64,000 nucleotides of DNA from Scybalosoma faecavium (GCA_018716135.1 DVKG01000003.1:105566-169565); one strand, 5' to 3'; counted from the stretch's first letter, positions 1 to 9,224 are shown. Program-made: numbers and translations. The notes: generated from the sequence alone by a model not told the origin.

Positions 1-1312
1 TGCTATAGTAGGTTCGCGCGACGAGCCTACCATAAAGCGCTCGCTCAACAGAGCCTACCAGAGCAGAATGGCTGTAGGCTCGTCCATAAAGCCTATTGCG
101 GTTTACGGCCCTGCTCTCGATAAAGGGGACGGCCTCGGAACTGTCGTGCCGTACATCCCCGCCGAGATAGACGGCTGGATCAGCAGCGCAGGCTATCCCA
201 CCTCAGACTCGCGTCGTCCATACGGTCCCGTCACGATACGCCGAGGCATAGTCAGCTCGCTCAACATAGTCGCAGCGCGCGTTCTTATGTCAGACGTCGG
301 GCTCGAAGATTCATATTCTTATTTGCTTAAATTGGGAATAAGTGAAAAACGCCTCAGCAAAACAGGCGTAGGTCTGGCTCTTGGTTCAAGCGGAATAACT
401 GTAATAGAAATGAGCGGGGCATATGCCGCTCTTGCAAACGGCGGAACGTATATAGAACCTATAAGTTTTACGCACGTTACCGATAAATCAGGAAACACCG
501 TTATGTCCGCGGCGACAACACAGCGCACCGAGCAGGTCTACAAGCCTTCTACGGCTTATATGCTCATTGACGCTCTGACCGACGCAGTAAAGAGCGGAAC
601 GGGTACAAACGCTCAAATCAGCGGGATGACCGTCGCCGGCAAAACAGGCACCAACGCCGACAACAAAGGCGTTTTCTTCGCCGGCGTAACGCCCTATTAT
701 GTCAGCACAGTCTGGGTCGGGCACGACGACGACAAGCCTCTCCGCAGCACCTCCGGCGGCTCCGGCGCGGCGCCTCTCTGGCGGCAGTATATGTCTAAAA
801 TACTTCAGGGAAAAGAAGATAAGCAGATCCTCTCCGGAAGCATGAGTGATTACGGCGTTGTGGAGGCGACGGTATGCAGCGTATCGGGCATGCTGCCCAC
901 GGGCGCATGCTACGCTGACACAGGCGGTCATAGACCTGTTAAAGAACTGTTCGCCGCTGGCGACGTCCCCACTGAGGAATGCACCATGCACAGTTATAAA
1001 ACAGTATGCTCAGTGTCCGGCATGAGAGCCACATCTTACTGTCCCGGTACCAAATCGGGCGGCGTGGTAGACATATCAGGTACAGAATACGAAAAGCTCA
1101 GCACTTCACAGCTTCACTCCTGTTTCAGCAACCTCGCAACCAACGGCTCATATTGCAGCATTCACACTAAATCATGGTATATCGATTCTCAGACGCCTTC
1201 TCAGCCTGAGGAATCTGATACATCCGAATCCCCCGAGCCTTCCGAATCGGCGTCTCCCGAATCATCTTCAGGCGCTGCCGAAGCAGAAGGAAACGCAAAC
1301 GCAGCCGAATAA
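1..1312 (+). CDS. Class A penicillin-binding protein, C-terminal transpeptidase part (5' truncated by window edge)
   Basis: The reading frame is open from base 2, so the gene begins outside the window. What remains is the transpeptidase domain that cross-links peptidoglycan outside the membrane. The three penicillin-binding motifs are visible: SSIK (S-x-x-K, just after base 68), SLN (near 254-268) and KTGT (near 641-652). The C-terminal extension has two cysteine-bearing repeats, VCSVSGMLPTGAC and VCSVSGMRATSYC, and then a low-complexity Ser/Pro/Glu tail. Such tails are common in PBP1A-type proteins of Clostridia. The glycosyltransferase domain expected at the N-terminus cannot be seen, so the class A assignment is inferred from the C-terminal architecture. 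A strong hairpin terminator follows directly. Confidence 0.9.
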   Translation, partial: AIVGSRDEPTIKRSLNRAYQSRMAVGSSIKPIAVYGPALDKGDGLGTVVPYIPAEIDGWISSAGYPTSDSRRPYGPVTIRRGIVSSLNIVAARVLMSDVGLEDSYSYLLKLGISEKRLSKTGVGLALGSSGITVIEMSGAYAALANGGTYIEPISFTHVTDKSGNTVMSAATTQRTEQVYKPSTAYMLIDALTDAVKSGTGTNAQISGMTVAGKTGTNADNKGVFFAGVTPYYVSTVWVGHDDDKPLRSTSGGSGAAPLWRQYMSKILQGKEDKQILSGSMSDYGVVEATVCSVSGMLPTGACYADTGGHRPVKELFAAGDVPTEECTMHSYKTVCSVSGMRATSYCPGTKSGGVVDISGTEYEKLSTSQLHSCFSNLATNGSYCSIHTKSWYIDSQTPSQPEESDTSESPEPSESASPESSSGAAEAEGNANAAE

Positions 1313-1316
1313 CCGC

Positions 1317-1350
1317 AAAAAAGACGAGCAATCTCTGCTCGTCTTTCTTT
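1317..1350 (+). terminator. Intrinsic terminator after the PBP gene
   Basis: AAGACGAGCA (1321-1330) pairs with TGCTCGTCTT (1336-1345) around a 5-nt loop. A T-rich tract follows and an A-run precedes, so it can also serve the convergent gene on the minus strand. Confidence 0.85.
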
Positions 1351-1378
1351 ATTGCTATCCAACCAAAAACGCTCTGCC

Positions 1379-2560
1379 TTACTGACCTGCTCTATACGCC
1401 TTGCGTACCATGGCCTGATGCCTGGGGCACTCCTCGCCCGTCTTGTGTACTTTGGAACCGTTAAAATGAATACAAAAGTGACCTTCAAAATTGTTTCCGC
1501 TCACTACGTCGTCCATATGCGGCATGCTGTGCTGAGACGCCGCGTATGTATGCCCGCCGACCGTAACCCAGATGGCTCTCCGGCTCCATGTCCATGAGCC
1601 TCCCGCCGCTTTCTTCATTTTCGCCGTATCCTCCGCCGTCAGCGGTTCGCAGTCTGCGTGTTCCCATCCGCCGAACCGCACGACTTTATAGCTTATCCCC
1701 GTATCGACGTCCGTTACGAGCGCTTCCGTCTCTTCGCCTTCTCTCCAGCCTTTGAAAACGTATCTTATTGTCTCCCAGTCTGAAAGCTCGACGCTGCCTT
1801 CTATCCCCGCCATGTTCGCCTTTGTCTGTTTTATGTCGTTATCGCCGTAAAGCAGCTCCAGCGTCTCTTCGCTCGCTACGCCGTCCTCCTGCAGCTTTGC
1901 CGCTTTCTGAAAAGCTTTGAGAGCTGATTCTGTACTGTCTCCGTAATAACCGGTAGCCGACGCAGTGAGAAATCCTCTCGATCTCAGCTCCTGCTGCATC
2001 CTCTTGACCTCAACGCCTTCCATGCCCTTTTTCAGCATGGTTACAGCCGTTTTTCCGTTTTCTGTTTTTATATCCGACATAAGCACATAGCCTGCGCAGT
2101 CCCGGCCGTCTTGCTGAAATTCTACCTCATAGCAGTCTCCGCTGACGCCTCTAATTGTCACTCCGTCTCCCGCATTCAGAGAAGCAGTCTCCGCGGCATA
2201 TTCGCTCGCTCCGTCTCTGACCGCCGTACCGTCCTTCAAAGCGTTCCCTACCAGCGAATCCGTCGACGAAAGAAATACATTCTCTTTTTTCACATAGCCT
2301 CGGTAGTTCCCGTATATTATGCGATACCATCCGCTTTCTTCACTGAACACACCTATGGTCGCGCTTTTGCCGAATTTGTACACCACAGGAGAATCCTCGG
2401 ACGGGCGCAGTCTTATCTCCGCGCCGCTTCCCGTTATTATTGCATCTTCGAATTTGTCCACGGCAGACGCATTGCCCGGCACGGCGAGAACAACAAGAGC
2501 CAATGCCGCTATGCAAAGAGCATATATTCTCTTTTTCACAAATCGCGCCAATCCGCTCAT
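1379..2560 (-). CDS. Secreted SH3 / peptidoglycan-binding domain protein
   Basis: 393 residues with a signal peptide (about 1-33, ending near GNASA). Two bacterial SH3-like segments follow (about 40-98 and 103-166; motifs RLRPSEDSPVV and GWYRIIYGNYRGYV). A PG_binding_1 domain lies at about 175-237 (GVEVKRMQQELRSRGF, then GYYGDSTESALKAFQ). The C-terminal 130 residues form a domain rich in Trp and His (HSMPHMDD, GHFCIHF), which recurs in clostridial cell-wall proteins but has no function I can name. A GGGAGGCG ribosome binding site precedes the ATG. It probably acts at the cell wall, binding or modifying peptidoglycan; catalysis is not established. Confidence 0.8.
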   Translation of the reverse strand: MSGLARFVKKRIYALCIAALALVVLAVPGNASAVDKFEDAIITGSGAEIRLRPSEDSPVVYKFGKSATIGVFSEESGWYRIIYGNYRGYVKKENVFLSSTDSLVGNALKDGTAVRDGASEYAAETASLNAGDGVTIRGVSGDCYEVEFQQDGRDCAGYVLMSDIKTENGKTAVTMLKKGMEGVEVKRMQQELRSRGFLTASATGYYGDSTESALKAFQKAAKLQEDGVASEETLELLYGDNDIKQTKANMAGIEGSVELSDWETIRYVFKGWREGEETEALVTDVDTGISYKVVRFGGWEHADCEPLTAEDTAKMKKAAGGSWTWSRRAIWVTVGGHTYAASQHSMPHMDDVVSGNNFEGHFCIHFNGSKVHKTGEECPRHQAMVRKAYRAGQ

Positions 2561-2658
2561 TTTCTTCGCCTCCCATAAATTGCAAATCTTACTTCAATTT
2601 CATTGTATCCATACAAATTTTATCTGTCAACTTATAGGCGGTAAATTTTACATTCGCG

Positions 2659-3237
2659 TCATAATTGCCGCACGACCTCACGCAGCTTTTTTAAATCTTC
2701 AATATAAATATCTCTCAAAGCTCTGTTATATATAACACTGGCCGGATGGTACAATGCAAAGACAAGCCTCCCCCTTCCTGCATTCGTCAGCCTTCCGTGG
2801 TATTCTCCTATGACTGCTCTTTTATCTTTCAGCATAGCCCTCAGAGCCGTGTTCCCGAGCGTGACTATAAGCTTTGGCGACAGATAATCCAATTCTGCCT
2901 CAAGGCAGTCGGAAAAAACCGCAATTTCTTTTGCAGTAGGCGGCCTGTTGCTCCTCCGTCCGTTTTTTTCTCTAAAAGGTCTCAGCTTAACTACATTCGT
3001 GATAAACAGACTTGCGCGCTCTATCCCCGTGATTTCGAGAAATTCGTCCAGGTTCTTTCCGGCTTTTCCGGCGAAAGGCCTCCTCTCCTCGACTTCCGTC
3101 GCGCCCGGCGCTTCCCCGATCAGGACTATGTCGCTTTCCCGCGAACCCTGCCCAAAAACAAGCTCCTCCGGCGGGTAATTCGTCTCTTTTTTAGTTTTTT
3201 CTGCCGCAGCTTCATATATCTGTTTCAGTTTATCCAT
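2659..3237 (-). CDS. Uracil-DNA glycosylase, family 4-like
   Basis: 192 residues. Removes uracil from DNA in base excision repair. Motif I is GEAPGATEVE (41-50), the central IVTLGNTALRAML lies at 124-136, and motif HPAS is at 164-167; all are typical of the family 4/5 superfamily. Classical family 4 enzymes hold a 4Fe-4S cluster with four cysteines, but this protein has a single cysteine (C111). It therefore belongs to the shorter, cluster-free clostridial relatives. It stands alone between two unrelated genes on the same strand. Confidence 0.85.
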   Translation of the reverse strand: MDKLKQIYEAAAEKTKKETNYPPEELVFGQGSRESDIVLIGEAPGATEVEERRPFAGKAGKNLDEFLEITGIERASLFITNVVKLRPFREKNGRRSNRPPTAKEIAVFSDCLEAELDYLSPKLIVTLGNTALRAMLKDKRAVIGEYHGRLTNAGRGRLVFALYHPASVIYNRALRDIYIEDLKKLREVVRQL

Positions 3238-3377
3238 AACTACTCCGATTTTTTTATTTTAATACAGTGTTCTTAATTTGTTTTCAAATTATCGTGTTAT
3301 CTCGGTCAGGTCCTACGCATATTAAATAAAGAGCGTCCGCTCACATTCCGGAAGCTATTGCGGAGGTATTTTTTATA

Positions 3378-3533
3378 ATGGAAATAAGTTTTTTGTTGGT
3401 ACTCTCTCTCGCAGGTCTCCTGACTGCGCTTCACCTTTTTAGCCGCTTGCTGACGCGGCGCTTCGGCGGCGTGCTTACCTTTTTCTTCTGCGGCGCGCTG
3501 TATCTCACTCTATCCTCAGCCGGACTGCTGTAA
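3378..3533 (+). CDS. Small membrane protein, 51 residues
   Basis: ATG at 3378 is preceded by GGAGG at 3362-3366, and the frame runs to TAA at 3531-3533. The product is almost entirely hydrophobic: two predicted membrane helices (about 4-21 and 30-50) separated by a basic turn, SRLLTRRF. It sits between a divergent gene and a long hairpin. No homology is recognised. Support is the ribosome binding site, the helical pattern and the downstream hairpin; it could still be a chance frame. Confidence 0.5.
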   Translation: MEISFLLVLSLAGLLTALHLFSRLLTRRFGGVLTFFFCGALYLTLSSAGLL

Positions 3534-3536
3534 AGC

Positions 3537-3612
3537 AAAAGCGGGCGCAACTGATATACATCCCAAAAGTGTCTGACTTTTAGGAGTGCATATCACAACA
3601 GCCCGCTTTTTT
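3537..3612. terminator. Long compound hairpin, probably a bidirectional terminator
   Basis: AAAAGCGGGC (3537-3546) pairs with GCCCGCTTTT (3601-3610). Inside, TGATAT pairs with ATATCA, and AAAAGT pairs with ACTTTT around GTCTG. The 3' arm ends in a T-run on the plus strand, and the 5' arm gives T residues on the minus strand. It follows the 51-residue ORF directly and abuts repeat R1a. Confidence 0.7.
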
Positions 3613-3730
3613 CAATAAGGGGCAACGCCCCGTCATTCAACAAGTGAGCTTCAGCGTCGGATTGCACCGCCGCTGAAGGCTTAAATGTCCCCCGCCACCT
3701 ATAGGCGGGGGACATCTGTTCACGGTTATA
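3611..3730. repeat. Dispersed multi-hairpin element R1, copy a
   Basis: Starts TTCAATAAGGGGC and ends CTGTTCACGGTTATA. It contains hairpins GGGGC-AAC-GCCCC, a GCTTCAGCG.. / CCGCCGCTGAAG type pair, and GTCCCCCGCC / GGCGGGGGAC. Related copies are at 9180-9224, 10158-10247, 25626-25654 (fragment) and 25655-25798. Confidence 0.8.
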
Positions 3731-3757
3731 TTTTAGTTATTTCCGCCGTACAAAGCT

Positions 3758-4177
3758 TTACTCGTCAACATTGTCACAAAGCACAGAATAAAGCTGCGGC
3801 AAAACAGTTTTGAGCACCAACGGCCTATTAGAAACGCTCATGCAAGCGCATTTCGTATAGCAGACGGCCGCCTTCGCTCCGTCCGAATCACGAACAAGCG
3901 TGTACTCCACCTCTACCCGCACGTTGGATACATGCTTAATTCTCAGTTCAACCGTCAGCTCATCATCCTGAAACACGGGAACATAGTACCGCGAGTGTGT
4001 ATCCAGCGGCATGATATGCGTACCCGAGCTGCGGTATTCCGCGTTTGCTTCCGGATGCTGTCTCAGGAATTCCTTCTGCGCCATATCAAACCAGCTATAG
4101 TAATTGCCGTGATAACAAAAACCGTCCGGTCCGCATTCATTATATCTGACTCTCAATTTATACGTTGCCGCAACCAT
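3758..4177 (-). CDS. Hotdog-fold acyl-CoA thioesterase (4HBT/YbgC type)
   Basis: 139 residues. The N-terminal signature RYNECGPDGFCYHGNYYSWFD matches the 4-hydroxybenzoyl-CoA thioesterase/YbgC family, including the catalytic Asp ahead of the G-x-x-YHGNY helix. The rest has the alternating beta pattern of a single hotdog fold. The substrate is not deducible; family members hydrolyse short or branched acyl-CoA or acyl-ACP. It lies 27 bp downstream of pfkA on the same strand and may be cotranscribed with it. Confidence 0.8.
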   Translation of the reverse strand: MVAATYKLRVRYNECGPDGFCYHGNYYSWFDMAQKEFLRQHPEANAEYRSSGTHIMPLDTHSRYYVPVFQDDELTVELRIKHVSNVRVEVEYTLVRDSDGAKAAVCYTKCACMSVSNRPLVLKTVLPQLYSVLCDNVDE

Positions 4178-4204
4178 AGTTTCCCTTCCTCTCTGTTACA
4201 GTGT

Positions 4205-5173
4205 CTACCAGAGGCTCTTGTGGAACTCGTAAAGCTCCTTGTCAAATACGTTTTTCACAGCGACAGCCTCTGCCAGATCCATATCTATGATTTTGTTGTC
4301 CTTTATTCCAACCGCGCGAGAAGATACTCCTTCGCTTATAAGCTTTATAGCATGCAGGCTCATTCTGCTCGCAAGCATCCTGTCGAAAACAGTCGGATGA
4401 CCGCCGCGCTGTACATATCCCAGTTTTATAGACTTCACATCAAATCCCGTCTTTGCGCCCAGGTAGTTCGCTATGGCCTCTCCCTTGCCCGCTCCTTCCG
4501 CGATAACAATGAGGCATGTCTTTTGACCTTGAATCCTCCTGCGTTTGAGGCTCGCTCCTATCTCGTCTATATCAAAAGGTTCTTCCGGAACTATAGCATA
4601 CTCCGCGCCGCCTGTAATCGCCGCGTCGAGAGCGATATCTCCGCAGTGATTCCCCATCACTTCTATAACGCCTATGCGCTCATGAGAGGACATCGTGTCC
4701 CGGATCTTGTCCATTTCTCCGATTACGCCGTTCACCGCCGTGTCGAAACCAATTGTATAATCCGTATACCCCAGATCGTTATCTATAGTTCCGGGCAGTC
4801 CGATAGTCGGCACGCCGAGAGAATCAAGCTGCTTCGCGCCCATATAGCTGCCGTCGCCGCCGAGAACCACCAGAGTATCTATATCGAATGCTTTCGCCAC
4901 CTCGACCGCCTTGGCCTGACCTTCCGGCGTTCGCATTTCCTCGCAGCGCGAGGTTTTGAGCATCGTGCCTCCCGTGCCGAGTATACCCTCTATATCATCG
5001 TCGCGCAGCTCTTCTATCCTGCCTTCAATCAATCCCGTATACCCCTTGCGCACGCCCAGCACAGTCATGCCGTAGCTCTTTGCGGTTTTGTAAAGGTAGT
5101 ATGTAGCTGCGTTCATGCCGGGTGTGTCGCCGCCGCTCGCCAGTATTGCAATCCTCTTCGCCGTATTAGTCAT
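4205..5173 (-). CDS. pfkA: 6-phosphofructokinase, ATP type
   Basis: 322 residues, full length for bacterial PfkA. Phosphorylates fructose 6-phosphate to the 1,6-bisphosphate, the committed step of glycolysis. Visible motifs: N-terminal LASGGDTPGMNA (usually GGDAPGMNA), the GGDGS nucleotide loop with the Gly that favours ATP over pyrophosphate, catalytic TIDNDL, and the substrate-binding stretch KLGYVQRGGHPTVFDR. It is 24 bp downstream of mtrB and on the same strand as dnaE, so dnaE, mtrB, pfkA and the thioesterase may form one transcription unit. Confident call. Confidence 0.95.
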   Translation of the reverse strand: MTNTAKRIAILASGGDTPGMNAATYYLYKTAKSYGMTVLGVRKGYTGLIEGRIEELRDDDIEGILGTGGTMLKTSRCEEMRTPEGQAKAVEVAKAFDIDTLVVLGGDGSYMGAKQLDSLGVPTIGLPGTIDNDLGYTDYTIGFDTAVNGVIGEMDKIRDTMSSHERIGVIEVMGNHCGDIALDAAITGGAEYAIVPEEPFDIDEIGASLKRRRIQGQKTCLIVIAEGAGKGEAIANYLGAKTGFDVKSIKLGYVQRGGHPTVFDRMLASRMSLHAIKLISEGVSSRAVGIKDNKIIDMDLAEAVAVKNVFDKELYEFHKSLW

Positions 5174-5197
5174 ATTTTAAATTGCCGTCCTTTCAGC

Positions 5198-5443
5198 TTA
5201 ATCTTCTTCTCCGCTTCGAAGCACGCCGTGCGCCGTATAAACCTGCGTCATTCCGCGGATTTTCATTGCAGATATGTTCTCAGTGAACTGCGCAACAAGC
5301 ACTTCGCCCTTCGCCAACACTTCCGTGTGCTTCAGGCGGGTGTCGTCGCCTCGCGTCATGCCTATTACACTGGCTCCGTCCTCGAGCGCTTTTACAACTA
5401 TATATTCTCCGAATCTAGCGTCGTTATCCTGCTTCATATCCAT
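5198..5443 (-). CDS. mtrB: Tryptophan RNA-binding attenuation protein (TRAP)
   Basis: 81 residues. It aligns end to end with Bacillus TRAP, which assembles as an 11-mer ring, binds tryptophan and wraps GAG/UAG triplet RNA to terminate trp transcription. Conserved blocks are VVKALEDG, VIGMTRGDDT, KGEVLVAQFTE and SAMKIRG. Of the Bacillus RNA-contact residues E36, K37, K56 and R58, three are kept and K37 is replaced by Val (HTEVLAKGE). No trp genes and no obvious GAG/UAG repeat tract are present in this window. Placement between dnaE and pfkA is unusual; its target is probably elsewhere in the genome. Confidence 0.88.
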   Translation of the reverse strand: MDMKQDNDARFGEYIVVKALEDGASVIGMTRGDDTRLKHTEVLAKGEVLVAQFTENISAMKIRGMTQVYTAHGVLRSGEED

Positions 5444-5568
5444 CTGTTCCGTACGGATGCTCCGTTCTTCTTGTCTCGTTCTTTTCTAAAAACTAATGGA
5501 GATACCGATTTGCAGCGCGCCGCGCAGCTCAAGTATCAGCTAAAGAAATTCTACCACAATTTGCCGTC

Positions 5569-8500
5569 TCACGCAACCGCGACGTTTTCATCTCCGAGCA
5601 TGTCCTTCAGCTCTCTCAGCAGAGCCGGAGATATATCCACCCCTCGCTTCATGGGTAGCTTCTGCTTATTGCTTTCGACATAAACTATCACGGTATTTTC
5701 TCCTGCGTATCTCGACAGCACAGATATTATACTGCGCATCTGAGCCGCATTTTTCTTTGCCACTTTTATGAACAGCCTTTGCGCCGTGGGGATATTTGAT
5801 GAGTCAAATATTCCATCGAGAATTATCTCGGGCGGTCCGTCCTCGTTCACCATTACCTTACCGGATATAGTAAGCACGGCGTCTTTGCGCAATTTGGATT
5901 CCTGCTCCTTGTACGTTCTCGGAAACACCACGACTCCCATGCTGCCTGTCATATCCTCAAACACGCAGTTTGCCATCATCTGTTTATTCTGCCGCGTTAT
6001 TCGAGTTTTTATGCCGGTGAATATGCCCATCAATCTGACGCGCATTCCGTCATATTTCTCCGCTGCTCTAATATCGTGTTCCGCCGCCGTCAGATCGCTT
6101 ATAGTATAGCTCTGTTTTTCAATCTGCTCAGCATACTGTTCCATAGGATGCGCCGAGATATAGAGACCGGTTTTTTCCTTTTCGAACGCGAGCTTTTGCA
6201 GCGGTTCAAACTCCGGCACATCGGGCAGCTCCATACTCTGCCTCGGCGCGCCCTCCATGTCAAAAAAGCTGCCCTGCCCCGCCAGCTCACGCTTAGCTTT
6301 CGCCGCCGCACTTTTTATCAGCTGTTCATAAACCGCCATGAGCTGCGCTCTGTTCGCTCCGGTATAGTCAAAACAACCCGAAAGTATCAGCGATTCTATC
6401 TGGGATTTGTTTATATACGTCACCGTTCGGCTTATGCAGTCCTCCAGATCTATAAAATCTCCATTTTCCCGCTCTTTTATCAATCCGTCTATCGCGCCGC
6501 CGATTTGCCTCAGAGCCGCCAGCCCGAACCTTATCCCGCCGTTTTCTACCGTAAACTTGGCCCCGGATTTATTCACATCCGGAGGCAGGAGCTTTATGCC
6601 GCGGCGTTTTACATACCTCATATAGTGCGCCAGCTTGTCAGAATTTGAGATAAAGCTGTTAAGCAATGCGGTCATAAATTCCGGCTCATAATAGCACTTC
6701 AGCCATGCTGTCTGATACGAAACCACAGCATATGCGCAAGCGTGAGATTTGTTAAAAGCATACTGAGCAAAATCCATCATTTGATCGAATACCTCAGTCG
6801 CCGCTTTTTTCGACACGCCTCGCTTCAACGCGCCGTTCACATCGTCTTCACCGTATATGAACACATGCCGCTCGCGTTCCATGACGTCCTTTTTCTTCTT
6901 CGCCATCGCCCTGCGCACAAGGTCGCTTCTCCCGAGAGAATATCCCGCCATATCGCGCACGATTTCCATAACCTGCTCCTGATACACCATGCAGCCGTAA
7001 GTATCGCCCAAAGACTTCTCAAGTATCTTATCCGCATAGCGCACATTCTCTCTGTTGTTTTTCCCGGCTATATAATCGGGTATCTTCGACATAGGGCCGG
7101 GTCGGAAAAGAGATATCCCCACCATTATATCGCCCAGATTCTCCGGTCTGAGCTGCATCATCAGCGAGCGCATTCCCTCGCTTTCCAGCTGAAACATCCC
7201 GTCCGTCTCGCCCGACGAAATCAAATCATAGACCTTTTGATCTTCCATATCTATTTCGTCTATATCTATATCTATTCCGCGCTGCCTGAGCATATCCAGA
7301 GTATCGCGTATGACAGTAAGCGTGCGCAAGCCGAGAAAATCCATTTTAAGCAGTCCCAGCGATTCCAGATGGTTCATAGTGACCTGAGTCATCACTGCAT
7401 CATCCTTCTGGCTGACGCAGAGAGGTACATATTCCGTGACCGGCTCTTTGGATATTACGACGCCCGCCGCGTGCGTGGAAGTATGCCTGGGCATACCCTC
7501 CAGCTTTCTCGCCATATCCAGCCATGATTTTATTACATCATTGCTCTCGTATTCCGCTCTCAGCCTGCTGTTTATCTCGAGCGCCCTGTCTATCGTCATT
7601 TTCAGCTCGAATGGTATCATCTTCGCTACTCTGTCTGACTCCGCGACGCTTATCTTCAAAACTCTGGCTACATCTCTGACTACCTGACGCGCGCCCAGAG
7701 TTCCGAATGTTATAATCTGCGCGACTCTATCCGAACCGTATTTTGAGACTACGTAATCTATTACCTCTCCTCGCCTCTCGTAGCAAAAATCTATATCTAT
7801 ATCCGGCATACTCACGCGCTCCGGATTGAGAAACCGCTCGAACAGCAGACCGTATTTAATCGGATCTATATTTGTTATGCCTAACGCATATGCTACAATA
7901 CTTCCCGCCGCGCTGCCTCTCCCCGGGCCAACCATTATCCCTTTGCCTCTGGCAAAAGCGACGTAGTCCCATACTATCAGAAAATAGTCCACGAAGCCCA
8001 TGCTGCGTATGGTTTCCAGCTCATACATCAGCCTCTCTTCATGTTCATCAGGATTGGCATACCTTTTTTTCATTCCCTCTCGAGTTACATACTCAAGATA
8101 TTCGTAATGACTTGCAAATCCGTCCGGTATCGGAAAATCCGGCAAATGCAGCTCGCCGAATTCCAGCTCCACATTGCATTTATCCGCAATTTTTACCGTG
8201 TTTTCTACAGCCTCCGGCACATAGGAAAAAAGACTCGCCATCTCCTCCGGAGATTTCAAATAAAACTCGTCGGAATCGAACAATCCGCCCTCGTCTATCG
8301 TTCTGCCCATTTGCAGACACATCAGCACTTCCTGAGCCTGAGCATCCTCCTTGAGCGTATAATGCGAATCGTTTGTAACAGCCAGTTCGATACCAAGCTC
8401 TCTGGCTATTTTTATTAGCTGCGGGTTGATCATGCGCTGTTCCGGAATGCCATGATCCTGCAGCTCGAGATAAAAATCCTCCCCAAACACGGATTTATAC

Positions 8501-8979
8501 CAAGCGGCCGCCTCTTTAGCCGCATCGTACTCTCCGCGAACGAGAGCTGACGGAATCTCCCCCGCCAGGCACGCAGACATGCAAACCAGACCCTCGCTGT
8601 GCTCCTTCAGTATCTCGTGATCTATTCTGGGCTTATAATAGAAACCCTCCGTGAATCCGGCGGAACAAAGCTTCATCAGGTTCTTATATCCCGTTTTGTT
8701 TTTAGCCAGCAATATCAAATGAGCATATTCTCTGGCCGCTGTCGATTTTTCTCTCCTGTCTCCGTTCACTATGTAAAATTCGCAGCCCAGTATCGGCTTT
8801 ATCCCCGCCGCCTGCGCCGCTTTGTAAAATTCTATTATGCCGTACATAGCGCCATGATCCGTTATGGCCAGAGCCTTCATCCCCAGCTCGGCCGCCCTTT
8901 TTGTGACCTCGCTCACTCTGGACGCTCCGTCCAAAAGGCTGTACTCCGTATGAACGTGCAAATGCACAAAATCTGTCAT
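5569..8979 (-). CDS. dnaE: DNA polymerase III alpha subunit
   Basis: 1136 residues from the ATG at 8979, preceded by AGGAAGG; a longer upstream frame has no ribosome binding site and no homology. Replicative polymerase subunit. Order: PHP domain (HLHVHTEYSLLDGA near the start, then ITDHGAMYG), palm with the catalytic PDIDIDF near residue 390 and GRGSAAGS before it, the tau/beta-binding region, and a C-terminal OB fold (VRLMGIFTGIKTRITRQNKQM). The architecture is DnaE rather than PolC, because there is no internal proofreading exonuclease insertion. Confidence 0.97.
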   Translation of the reverse strand: MTDFVHLHVHTEYSLLDGASRVSEVTKRAAELGMKALAITDHGAMYGIIEFYKAAQAAGIKPILGCEFYIVNGDRREKSTAAREYAHLILLAKNKTGYKNLMKLCSAGFTEGFYYKPRIDHEILKEHSEGLVCMSACLAGEIPSALVRGEYDAAKEAAAWYKSVFGEDFYLELQDHGIPEQRMINPQLIKIARELGIELAVTNDSHYTLKEDAQAQEVLMCLQMGRTIDEGGLFDSDEFYLKSPEEMASLFSYVPEAVENTVKIADKCNVELEFGELHLPDFPIPDGFASHYEYLEYVTREGMKKRYANPDEHEERLMYELETIRSMGFVDYFLIVWDYVAFARGKGIMVGPGRGSAAGSIVAYALGITNIDPIKYGLLFERFLNPERVSMPDIDIDFCYERRGEVIDYVVSKYGSDRVAQIITFGTLGARQVVRDVARVLKISVAESDRVAKMIPFELKMTIDRALEINSRLRAEYESNDVIKSWLDMARKLEGMPRHTSTHAAGVVISKEPVTEYVPLCVSQKDDAVMTQVTMNHLESLGLLKMDFLGLRTLTVIRDTLDMLRQRGIDIDIDEIDMEDQKVYDLISSGETDGMFQLESEGMRSLMMQLRPENLGDIMVGISLFRPGPMSKIPDYIAGKNNRENVRYADKILEKSLGDTYGCMVYQEQVMEIVRDMAGYSLGRSDLVRRAMAKKKKDVMERERHVFIYGEDDVNGALKRGVSKKAATEVFDQMMDFAQYAFNKSHACAYAVVSYQTAWLKCYYEPEFMTALLNSFISNSDKLAHYMRYVKRRGIKLLPPDVNKSGAKFTVENGGIRFGLAALRQIGGAIDGLIKERENGDFIDLEDCISRTVTYINKSQIESLILSGCFDYTGANRAQLMAVYEQLIKSAAAKAKRELAGQGSFFDMEGAPRQSMELPDVPEFEPLQKLAFEKEKTGLYISAHPMEQYAEQIEKQSYTISDLTAAEHDIRAAEKYDGMRVRLMGIFTGIKTRITRQNKQMMANCVFEDMTGSMGVVVFPRTYKEQESKLRKDAVLTISGKVMVNEDGPPEIILDGIFDSSNIPTAQRLFIKVAKKNAAQMRSIISVLSRYAGENTVIVYVESNKQKLPMKRGVDISPALLRELKDMLGDENVAVA

Positions 8980-9179
8980 TTTCTTCTTCCTTCCTGCGGG
9001 CTGTTGCATAGTCCGACAAAATGAAGTATCATAATATGTGTGCAAGCTGAAGCGACGACGTCTGCACACGAATACCCATTCTGCATAGACGTCTGCCGAA
9101 TTTCAGCTTTCGTATCAGCTAAGTATATTGTAACACAAAAACAGACAATAAACAGGCACATACACTTCATTTTTCCCCG

Positions 9180-9224
9180 TTCAATAAAGGGCATCGCCCC
9201 TTAGGAGATCTGTTCACGGTTATA
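9180..9224. repeat. R1 element, copy b (internally deleted)
   Basis: Only the left hairpin (AAGGGC-ATC-GCCCC type) and the right end (ATCTGTTCACGGTTATA) remain. The copy lies 50 bp upstream of the phosphatase start codon. Confidence 0.7.

Noticed and set aside
3932..5683. Long plus-strand open frame of 583 codons
   Set aside because: It lies opposite the thioesterase, pfkA, mtrB and the end of dnaE, all with strong family motifs. Its translation is low-complexity Arg/His/Ser/Tyr-rich, as expected for the reverse strand of such genes.
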